DNA of 9,488 bases from Hyphomicrobiaceae bacterium (GTDB lineage: Bacteria > Pseudomonadota > Alphaproteobacteria > Rhizobiales > Hyphomicrobiaceae). Made by a program: the position numbers and the translations under genes. Positions within the stretch are counted from its first letter, which is position 1. Every line of letters starts with the position of its first letter. This document shows positions 1 through 4,665 of this stretch, piece by piece. Where the stretch lies: the NCBI GenBank assembly GCA_020442225.1, contig JAGRKR010000168.1:1-9488 (forward strand), written 5' to 3'. Under the pieces are notes generated by a model that did no database searches, was not told the origin of the DNA, and saw only the letters and a list, made by a program, of their open reading frames with translations.

Positions 1-186
1 GCGGTCGACTGGATGCGCAAGGATCTGTCGATCTGCCTCGACGAGGCGCGGCGCAACGGCGCCCACCTGCCCGTCGCCGCCCTCGTCGACCAGTTCTACT
101 CCGAGGTGCAGCGCATGGGTGGCAACCGCTGGGATACCTCAAGCCTGATCGCGCGCTTGAACAACGCCGGCAAGGACAAAGCCTGA
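1..186 (+). CDS. NAD(P)-dependent beta-hydroxyacid dehydrogenase, C-terminal fragment
   Basis: This is the last 61 codons of a gene that begins upstream of the window, open in frame 1 and ending in TGA at 184-186. The visible residues are helical and carry a conserved-looking Lys-Asp pair (residues 7-8 of the fragment, in MRKDLSICLDEA). They also carry a GGNRWDTSSLI tail typical of the C-terminal helical domain of the 3-hydroxyisobutyrate / tartronate semialdehyde dehydrogenase family. Members oxidise a beta-hydroxyacid, or reduce the semialdehyde, with NAD(P) in the cytoplasm. The Rossmann domain and catalytic Lys lie outside the window, so substrate and cofactor cannot be judged. The thioesterase begins 3 bp after the stop, so the two are almost certainly co-transcribed and probably translationally coupled. 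The family is fairly sure; the exact substrate is unknown. Confidence 0.8.
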   Translation, partial: AVDWMRKDLSICLDEARRNGAHLPVAALVDQFYSEVQRMGGNRWDTSSLIARLNNAGKDKA

Positions 187-189
187 GCG

Positions 190-657
190 ATGGCGACCGA
201 ACGTGAGAGCTCGCCGGCGGCCAACGCCGCCGGCTCCGTTTCCCCGCGCGCCATCGTCGAGCACATGGCCTCGATCAATCCGGTCTTCCAGGCCATGGCC
301 ATGGAGATCGTGGACGTCTCGCTCGGCAGCGCCACGCTCGCCATGCGCATCCGCCCGGACATGGGCAACACGTTCGGCGTCTGCCATGGCGGCATCACCT
401 TCGCCCTCGCCGACATGGCGTTCGGCTTCTCCAGCAATACCTACAACGAACGCTCGGTGACCGCTGGGGCATCGATCGAATACATCGCGCCGGCCCGCGT
501 CGGCGACCGCCTGCTCGCGGAGGTCCGCGAGACCCATCGCGGCAGCCGAACCGGACTCTATGACGTCAGGGTTTCCGTGGAGGGTGGCGACACCGTGGCG
601 ATCATCCGCGGACGCATGCGCGTCGTCGGCGGCACCATCCTGAAACCCGGCGCGTGA
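190..657 (+). CDS. paaI: PaaI-type hotdog-fold acyl-CoA thioesterase
   Basis: A 155-aa protein of usual size for the hotdog thioesterases that hydrolyse hydroxylated phenylacetyl-CoA or other acyl-CoA esters in the cytoplasm. The hallmark block is at residues 62-80: His66-Gly67-Gly68 followed by Asp75 in the LADMAFGF helix, where PaaI enzymes keep their general acid/base Asp. The C-terminal end (RGRMRVVGGTI, about 140-150) closely follows the RGKxxxIGGTI end of E. coli PaaI. The ATG at 190 lies 3 bp after the preceding dehydrogenase stop, which supports this start and coupled expression. No phenylacetate catabolic genes are visible, so the enzyme may act on another CoA ester, perhaps one linked to the upstream dehydrogenase. 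Family certain; the paaI name rests on motif similarity and the physiological role is open. Confidence 0.82.
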   Translation: MATERESSPAANAAGSVSPRAIVEHMASINPVFQAMAMEIVDVSLGSATLAMRIRPDMGNTFGVCHGGITFALADMAFGFSSNTYNERSVTAGASIEYIAPARVGDRLLAEVRETHRGSRTGLYDVRVSVEGGDTVAIIRGRMRVVGGTILKPGA

Positions 658-674
658 GCGGCGCCTCACGCTTT
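652..674 (+). terminator. Hairpin containing both convergent stop codons
   Basis: A perfect 7-bp stem, GCGTGAG (652-658) and CTCACGC (665-671), encloses a 6-nt loop and is followed by TTT on the plus strand. The thioesterase TGA (655-657) is in the left arm and the Lrp-family stop (666-668, read on the minus strand) is in the right arm. It probably ends the plus-strand transcript. The T tract is short, and none follows on the minus strand, so bidirectional action is only possible. Confidence 0.5.
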
Positions 675-1175
675 CGACGGCTCGCGGCCGCCACCCTGTG
701 AGGCACCGTCGCCGAGCGCGAACGCCAGCGGAAGCTCCGTCGTATACTTGATGCGCTCCATGGCGAAGGCCGACGACACCTTCGAGATCTCGATGCGCCC
801 GATAAGCTTCTTGTAGAAAGCGTCATAGGCCGCGATGTCCGGCACCACGACCCGCAGCAGGTAATCCACTTCACCCGACATGCGATAGAACTCGACGACC
901 TCCGGCATGTCGGTCACCGCCTTGTGAAAGCGCTCCAGCCACTCCAGGCTGTGCGTATCGGTCTTGATGGACACGAACACCGTCACGCCGGCGCGCACCC
1001 TGACCGGATCGAGCACGGCCACGCGGCTCTGGATCACGCCGGCCTCGTCCAGCTTCTGGATGCGCCGCCAGCAGGGCGTCGTCGACAGCCCCACCCGTTT
1101 GCCGATCTCGGCCACGGAGCGCGTGCAGTCCCGCTGGAGCTCTGCAAGGATTTTCACGTCCATCTCGTCAAGCAT
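666..1175 (-). CDS. Lrp/AsnC family transcriptional regulator
   Basis: From the ATG at 1175 this is 169 aa, the normal size. An N-terminal winged helix-turn-helix (about residues 5-50, with RSVAEIGKRVGLSTTPCWRRIQKLDEAGVI as the HTH and wing) is followed by a RAM/ligand-binding alpha-beta domain (about 65-150) with the GEVDYLLRVVVPD strand-turn that helps form the effector site. Such proteins are amino-acid-responsive octameric regulators that usually repress their own gene and often control a divergent or nearby metabolic gene. The frame stays open to an ATG at 1256, but that start would add 27 residues lacking family features and would overlap a candidate -10 box, so MLDEMDVKIL was chosen. 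No good Shine-Dalgarno is seen, and a start at 1163 is also possible. Likely targets are itself, the divergent TIGR01244 gene and perhaps the convergent dehydrogenase/thioesterase pair. Confidence 0.9.
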   Translation of the reverse strand: MLDEMDVKILAELQRDCTRSVAEIGKRVGLSTTPCWRRIQKLDEAGVIQSRVAVLDPVRVRAGVTVFVSIKTDTHSLEWLERFHKAVTDMPEVVEFYRMSGEVDYLLRVVVPDIAAYDAFYKKLIGRIEISKVSSAFAMERIKYTTELPLAFALGDGASQGGGREPSKA

Positions 1176-1233
1176 GAGGCACCGGGGCAAACGGGTGTTC
1201 TGAGGGTGCGCGCCAGAGGAACACAATTTTTCT

Positions 1234-1251
1234 TCATTCGCGCCTGAATGA
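1234..1251. promoter_or_regulatory. Inverted repeat, candidate Lrp-type operator 1
   Basis: TCATTC (1234-1239) and GAATGA (1246-1251) are perfect inverted half-sites separated by 6 bp. The repeat overlaps the predicted transcription start of the regulator gene and matches the half-site length and spacing of the second repeat centred 45 bp away. Binding by the adjacent regulator is inferred. Confidence 0.4.
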
Positions 1252-1253
1252 GC

Positions 1254-1282
1254 CATATTGAGGTTTTTCTTCTAATTTTCAA
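1254..1282 (-). promoter_or_regulatory. Candidate promoter of the Lrp-family gene
   Basis: On the minus strand TTGAAA (1277-1282, five of six matches to TTGACA) lies 17 bp from AATATG (1254-1259, a weak -10). The surrounding 1255-1305 stretch is markedly AT-rich in a GC-rich window. The start of transcription would fall near 1247, giving a leader of about 70 nt. The -10 match is poor, so this remains a candidate. Confidence 0.35.
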
Positions 1283-1297
1283 GCTGAATCGCTTGAA
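1278..1297. promoter_or_regulatory. Inverted repeat, candidate Lrp-type operator 2
   Basis: TTCAAGC (1278-1284) and GCTTGAA (1291-1297) form a perfect 7-bp inverted repeat with a 6-bp spacer. It overlaps the candidate -35 box of the regulator gene. Two GANTC sites (GAATC at 1286-1290 and 1295-1299) lie in the spacer and across the right half-site. Confidence 0.45.
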
Positions 1298-1395
1298 TCT
1301 TTCTCCGGCGACTGTCACATCTGGAGTTGTCGCCGGGGCCGGACGAGAGGCCATCGGGCATACGAGACGCTGGACGGCAATCGATCGGACACGCC

Positions 1396-1905
1396 ATGGC
1401 CCGCATTTCCTACATCACACCCGAGTTCGCCGTCGCGCCGCAGCTGACGCACGAGGATTTCGGCGCGCTCGGCGCCATGGGCTTTCGCGCCATCATCTCC
1501 AACCGTCCGGACAATGAGGACGGCCTGACCCTGCCCGCCACACAGGCGGCGTCCCTCGCCCGCCAGACCGGCCTCGTTTTCCACCACGTGCCCGCGCGCA
1601 TGGACGAGGTCCTCGACGACGCGATCGTCGACGCCTTCGCCGAGGCTCTCGGCAAGGTCCGGGGGCCGGTCGTCGCCTACTGCAAGTCCGGCACGCGGGC
1701 GGCGATCCTCTGGGCTCTCGCCTCCGTCCGCGCGAAGCCTGTCGAGTGCGTGCTGAAGGCGCTGCTCGACGCCGGCTACGACCTGGGCTTCCTCAAGGAG
1801 GATCTCGAGGCGCAGGCGGCGCGGCACATCGGGCGCTCCGAGGACATCGAGGCGCTGCTGGCGCTCGATTGCGCGGACGACCGTCAGCTCGGCGTGGCGG
1901 CCTGA
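1396..1905 (+). CDS. TIGR01244/DUF442 family rhodanese- or phosphatase-like protein
   Basis: A 169-aa cytoplasmic protein of the family also found as the first domain of Blh (beta-lactamase-like hydrolase) proteins. The family marks are the N-terminal block ISYITPEFAVAPQL (residues 4-17), the FRAIISNRPDNE strand-turn, and the active-site loop AYCKSGTRAA with Cys96 and Arg101, a CX4R loop as in rhodaneses and some cysteine phosphatases. Family members are proposed to handle sulfane sulfur or phosphoryl groups; the substrate is not known here. The ATG at 1396 was chosen because the conserved region begins there. An upstream in-frame TTG at 1327 would add 23 residues with no family match. No strong Shine-Dalgarno is visible. 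It is transcribed away from the Lrp regulator and ends inside the 3' end of the glycosylase gene on the other strand (22-bp tail overlap). Blh partners usually carry a metallo-beta-lactamase domain, and an unfused one lies nearby at 2551-3294. Confidence 0.85.
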   Translation: MARISYITPEFAVAPQLTHEDFGALGAMGFRAIISNRPDNEDGLTLPATQAASLARQTGLVFHHVPARMDEVLDDAIVDAFAEALGKVRGPVVAYCKSGTRAAILWALASVRAKPVECVLKALLDAGYDLGFLKEDLEAQAARHIGRSEDIEALLALDCADDRQLGVAA

Positions 1906-2546
1906 GGGCCGCTTTTCTCGTCGAGCAGCCGCCGCACCTCGGCCCGCAGATGGACGACGAGTTCCGCCTCGAACCACGGATTGCGCTTGATCCAGGCGTT
2001 GTTGCGCCAGGAGGGATGCGGCAATGGCAGCAGGCGCGGACCGTTGCGGGGCGTCATCGCGATCTCCCGCCAGCGTCGCACCGTCTCGGTGAGCGAGCCG
2101 AAATCGGCCGTCGCAAGGTGCCAGCGCTGCGCGTATTGGCCGACCAGCAGCACCAGCTCGAGGCTCGGCAGCGCCGCCATCACCCGCGCCCGCCAGACCC
2201 CGGCGCACTCGCGCCGTGGCGGCAGGTCGCCACCCTTGGCATCGAGCCCCGGAAAGCAGAACCCCATGGGGACGATGGCAACCCGGCGCTCGTCGTAGAA
2301 TTCCGCCGGCGTCACGCCCAGCCAGCTCCGCAGGCGATCTCCGGAGGGATCGGTGAACGGCACGCCGGAGGCGTGGACGCGCGTGCCCGGCGCCTGTCCC
2401 GCGATACACAACCGCGCAGTGCGGGACACGCGCAGGACCGGGCGCGGCTCGTGCGGCAGACAGGCGCCGGACGGACTGTCACGGCAGATCCGGCACGCCC
2501 GCACCTGGGCAACCAGCGCATCGAGTGGTTCAGGCGGCGCGGCCAT
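1884..2546 (-). CDS. Uracil-DNA glycosylase family protein, probably [4Fe-4S]
   Basis: A 220-aa protein of the uracil-DNA glycosylase superfamily, which removes damaged or uracil bases from DNA. Motif I is GQAPG (residues 50-54), followed by the GVPFTDPSGDRLRSWLG region (61-77); motif II is LPLPHPSWRNN (173-183) with His177. Cys18, Cys21, Cys97 and Cys114 are spaced almost as the Fe-S ligands of family 4 enzymes: a CX2C, then a Cys in a PMGFCFPG strand, then one about 17 residues on. Motif I has Gln where family 4 has Glu (GEGPG/GEAPG), so base specificity may differ. The ATG at 2546 is 4 bp downstream of the MBL hydrolase stop, with a GAGG Shine-Dalgarno inside that stop region, so the two are coupled. 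It is the last gene of the minus-strand cluster and overlaps the convergent TIGR01244 gene by 22 bp. Confidence 0.85.
   Translation of the reverse strand: MAAPPEPLDALVAQVRACRICRDSPSGACLPHEPRPVLRVSRTARLCIAGQAPGTRVHASGVPFTDPSGDRLRSWLGVTPAEFYDERRVAIVPMGFCFPGLDAKGGDLPPRRECAGVWRARVMAALPSLELVLLVGQYAQRWHLATADFGSLTETVRRWREIAMTPRNGPRLLPLPHPSWRNNAWIKRNPWFEAELVVHLRAEVRRLLDEKSGPQAATPS
1897..1916 (+). terminator. Intrinsic-terminator-like hairpin at the TIGR01244 gene end
   Basis: GCGGCC (1897-1902) and GGCCGC (1907-1912) form a perfect 6-bp GC stem with a TGAG tetraloop, followed directly by TTTT (1913-1916). The gene's own TGA stop (1903-1905) is in the loop. It would stop plus-strand transcription before most of the convergent glycosylase gene is covered by antisense RNA. 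On the minus strand no T tract follows. Confidence 0.6.
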
Positions 2547-2550
2547 GGCC

Positions 2551-3294
2551 TCACACGTCGAGCACGAGGCCGTCCTCGGCCAGAAGCACCCGCGGGCTCT
2601 GCACGGCTGCCCGGTTGGCCAGCATATGGCTGTTCATGTGGGTCAACATCACCCGCTGCGCCACCAGTCGGTCGAGGTTGCGCTCGATGATCCGCCAGTT
2701 CATGTGGTAGCGGACATCGGCATCGAAGCCATAGCACTCGATGATGAAGAGATCGGCGCCGGCCGCGACATCGACGAGCGCGTCCACCCACTCCGTATCG
2801 CCAGAGAAGGCGAGCACCCGCCCCTCAGCCTCGAGCCTCAGCGCATAGGACGGCGCGCCCGAGGGATGGCTCACCTCCCGCACCGAGACGCTGGCCGGGC
2901 CGATGGTCAGGCTGTCGTCCGCGTCATAGGCGACGAACTGCAAGGCAAACCCCAGGTCCATCTCTGTCGAGCCGGGGAAGAGCGCCTCGGCGGCCGCCAT
3001 GTAGCGATCCTCGATGCCGCTCGGGCCGACGATCGTCAACGGCGCCGTCCGGCGGCCGACGTGCTGGGCATGCATGATCAGCCAGACGAGACCGGCGAAA
3101 TGATCGCCGTGGAGATGCGTGATGAAAACCGTGTCGATGTCGTTCGGCGCGAGGACCAGCCGGTTGAGGCCGATCAGCGCGCTGGCCCCGCAGTCGATCA
3201 GCACCCCTCGCCCGGCGATCTCCAGGTGATAACAGGTCTGCAAGCGGCCGCCCGATCCGAAGGCGTCGCCGCATCCGACGATGGTCAGCTTCAC
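2551..3294 (-). CDS. MBL-fold metallo-hydrolase, RNase Z-like
   Basis: A 247-aa cytoplasmic protein with a complete metallo-beta-lactamase fold. It starts with the MKLTIVGCGDAFGSGGR strand-loop typical of RNase Z-like and phosphodiesterase members. It carries the metal motif THLHGDH (residues 59-65), a further His143 in SHPSGAPSYALRLE, the bridging Asp166 in SGDTEW, and the last-ligand region LTHMNSHM with His219. These are the ligands of a binuclear, usually zinc, centre. No inserted flexible arm characteristic of true tRNase Z was noted, so a tRNA 3'-processing role is not claimed; cyclic nucleotide, nucleic-acid or small ester substrates all fit. The start is GTG at 3294, preceded by GGAG (minus strand, 3304-3307) at suitable spacing; no nearer in-frame ATG precedes the conserved strand. 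It lies 31 bp after the GST stop and 4 bp before the glycosylase start. Confidence 0.88.
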   Translation of the reverse strand: MKLTIVGCGDAFGSGGRLQTCYHLEIAGRGVLIDCGASALIGLNRLVLAPNDIDTVFITHLHGDHFAGLVWLIMHAQHVGRRTAPLTIVGPSGIEDRYMAAAEALFPGSTEMDLGFALQFVAYDADDSLTIGPASVSVREVSHPSGAPSYALRLEAEGRVLAFSGDTEWVDALVDVAAGADLFIIECYGFDADVRYHMNWRIIERNLDRLVAQRVMLTHMNSHMLANRAAVQSPRVLLAEDGLVLDV

Positions 3295-3325
3295 GATGGC
3301 ATGCTCCGCTCGTCTGTGCGCCCCC

Positions 3326-3937
3326 TCAGGCCTTGGCGCTCGGCCGCGAGGAGACCTCGGCGTACCAGCGCGCCACGTTTGCCAGTTCGGCCGGGCGCTC
3401 GATGCGGGCCGGCTTCATGAAATCGACGCCGACGAGCGCTGTGATATCGGCGATCGAGTAGGCGTCACCGGCGATGTAGCGGCTCTGGCCGAGTTGCTGA
3501 TCCATGAGACGGAGCATCTCGAGCGCGCGCGGCTTGTTCGCCTCGCCCCACTCCTTGCACTGGGGAACCTCCATCGGCGCCATCGCCGGATGCAGATGCC
3601 GGAAGGTCTGCGCGACGTGGAACAGCAGGCCGAGCTCCATGCGGCGGTTCCACATCTCGATCATCGCCTGTCCGAGCGCGCCCGTGCCGAACAGCGCCGG
3701 CTCGGGCTTCTGGGCCTCGAAGTAGCGGCAGATCGCCACCGATTCCGACAGCGTCGTACCGTCGTCCAGGACCAGCACCGGCACCCGCTGCAACGGGTTC
3801 AACGCCGTGAACTCGGCCGTCTTGAGCTCCCCCTTCATGAGGTCGACCTCCTCGTAGGGGACGTCGATGCCCTTCTCCGCCAGGAAGATCCTGACGCGGC
3901 GGGGGTTCGGAGCGCGGCTCGTCTCCAGGATTTTCAT
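3326..3937 (-). CDS. Glutathione S-transferase family protein
   Basis: A 203-aa cytoplasmic protein of normal GST length, expected to conjugate or exchange glutathione on electrophilic compounds. The N-terminal thioredoxin-like domain (about 1-75) begins MKILETSRAPNPRRVRIFLAEKG, with Thr6/Ser7 in the usual catalytic position. It carries the cis-proline RVPVL (Pro53) and the Glu65-Ser66 pair that binds the gamma-glutamyl part of glutathione. The C-terminal all-helical domain has the folding N-cap motif YSIADITAL. The frame is open to 3997, but the ATG at 3937 fits the fold start and has a good GGAG Shine-Dalgarno (minus strand, 3945-3948). It also follows a well-placed promoter in the 69-bp gap after the thermonuclease gene. 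Substrate unknown. It probably heads a GST-MBL-glycosylase transcription unit. Confidence 0.92.
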   Translation of the reverse strand: MKILETSRAPNPRRVRIFLAEKGIDVPYEEVDLMKGELKTAEFTALNPLQRVPVLVLDDGTTLSESVAICRYFEAQKPEPALFGTGALGQAMIEMWNRRMELGLLFHVAQTFRHLHPAMAPMEVPQCKEWGEANKPRALEMLRLMDQQLGQSRYIAGDAYSIADITALVGVDFMKPARIERPAELANVARWYAEVSSRPSAKA

Positions 3938-3959
3938 ATTGTAGCTCCACGCAATGATG

Positions 3960-3987
3960 ATTGTACAATTCGTAAACGAGGCGCCAA
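3960..3987 (-). promoter_or_regulatory. Promoter of the GST gene with palindromic operator on the -10 box
   Basis: On the minus strand TTGGCG (3982-3987, four of six) is followed after 16 bp by TACAAT (3960-3965, five of six). This is the best sigma-70-like promoter in the window and would give a leader of only about 20 nt. The -10 box is half of a perfect 10-bp palindrome, ATTGTACAAT (3960-3969), a shape seen in GntR-type operators. Repressor control is inferred. Confidence 0.55.
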
Positions 3988-4006
3988 CGGGCAGCAAGGG
4001 GCCGCC

Positions 4007-4522
4007 TCAACGCGACATGTGCCGCGCCCGCCAATCCCTCGGACGATCGAACGCGCCGCTCCAGATGCCGCGCCTGGCCCGCCGCGCCGCCTCTTCCTCG
4101 GCCCGGTAGGCCCCGTAGGAGACGGCCCAGCCCTCCGCCACCATCTGACGGTTGATGTCGCGCCCGTCCACCGTGCAGACCGCGAGCACCCGCTGGTGCT
4201 GGTCGCGCTTGCGGGCCTGGCAGCTCACCTGTCCCCGCCCGACGATCGCCCTGAGCCGGCGCGCCGCTTCGCGGCCGCACGGCCAGGGCGCACCGTCCCG
4301 GGTGCACTCCTGCCGCCCTTCCGGAGCATCGATCCCCTGCAGCCTGATCTCGTGGCCGCCAACCCTGAGGCTGTCGCCATCGATGACGTGGGCCGCCCCC
4401 GAGATCCCGTCGGGCAGGCTGTGCCCACGCCAACGCCCGACTGCGGCCGCTATGCTTATGATCGCGAGGACCACAAGCAATACGTTAATACTTTCTTTTC
4501 TCTTTAGGTTCTTTCGTCTCAA
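4007..4522 (-). CDS. Membrane-anchored thermonuclease (SNase-like) family protein
   Basis: A 171-aa staphylococcal-nuclease-like protein. The first 11 residues are highly basic and precede one hydrophobic segment (about 12-29), so the nuclease domain is probably exported but anchored in the inner membrane. The active-site pattern is intact: Asp48 in VIDGDS, Arg60 and Glu68 bracketing IRLQGIDAPE (with Asp65), and Arg111 in RDQHQRVLAVC, equivalent to SNase Arg35, Glu43 and Arg87. Cys73, Cys82, Cys101 and Cys116 suggest disulfides, fitting a periplasmic site. Such enzymes cut DNA and RNA with calcium. The start is uncertain: the given TTG at 4522 is the first codon after an in-frame TAA and has no clear Shine-Dalgarno. 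It is preferred because it supplies the basic N-region of the anchor; a TTG at 4480 is an alternative. It is divergent from the histidine kinase and 69 bp ahead of the GST gene. Confidence 0.82.
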   Translation of the reverse strand: MRRKNLKRKESINVLLVVLAIISIAAAVGRWRGHSLPDGISGAAHVIDGDSLRVGGHEIRLQGIDAPEGRQECTRDGAPWPCGREAARRLRAIVGRGQVSCQARKRDQHQRVLAVCTVDGRDINRQMVAEGWAVSYGAYRAEEEAARRARRGIWSGAFDRPRDWRARHMSR

Positions 4523-4665
4523 TTAAGTAAACCAGAATTTAGCAATTTGTGACCACATTGATAACTTGGCAAGTATATTGGCACGTTCAGTAAGAGTTAC
4601 CACGGGGCGTCGCGGAACACTTCCTGGACGCAGCCAGCCTGGCCGTCTCTCGGGGACTTGACGAC
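4523..4665. promoter_or_regulatory. Divergent intergenic region, thermonuclease / histidine kinase
   Basis: A 143-bp region, AT-rich in its left half, must hold the promoters of two divergent genes. I could not find a convincing -35/-10 pair on either strand. It contains the 11-bp palindrome ACTTGGCAAGT (4564-4574) and a direct repeat of TTGGCA (4566-4571 and 4578-4583) at a 12-bp period, possible protein-binding sites. No TTAA-N7-TTAA CtrA site and no GANTC site was found. Confidence 0.35.

Noticed and set aside
1176..1256. N-terminal extension of the Lrp-family protein from the ATG at 1256
   Set aside because: The 27 extra residues lack family similarity and that ATG overlaps the candidate -10 box; the 1175 start gives a standard-length regulator.
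1315..2409. 364-codon minus-strand frame opposite the TIGR01244 gene and part of the glycosylase gene
   Set aside because: It has no recognisable domain, and both overlapping genes carry clear active-site motifs in other frames.
3957..3972. Extension of the GST palindrome into a longer operator
   Set aside because: The bases just outside ATTGTACAAT do not pair (G/T, T/C, A/G), so only the 10-bp core is claimed.
3281..4507. 408-codon plus-strand frame across the GST and thermonuclease genes
   Set aside because: It spans two well-supported minus-strand genes and the gap between them; its translation is Arg/His/Asp-rich with no family motif.
4523..4545. Possible CtrA site (TTAA-N7-TTAA) upstream of the kinase
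   Set aside because: Only one TTAA half-site is present; the position seven bases on reads AGAA, so the consensus is not met.
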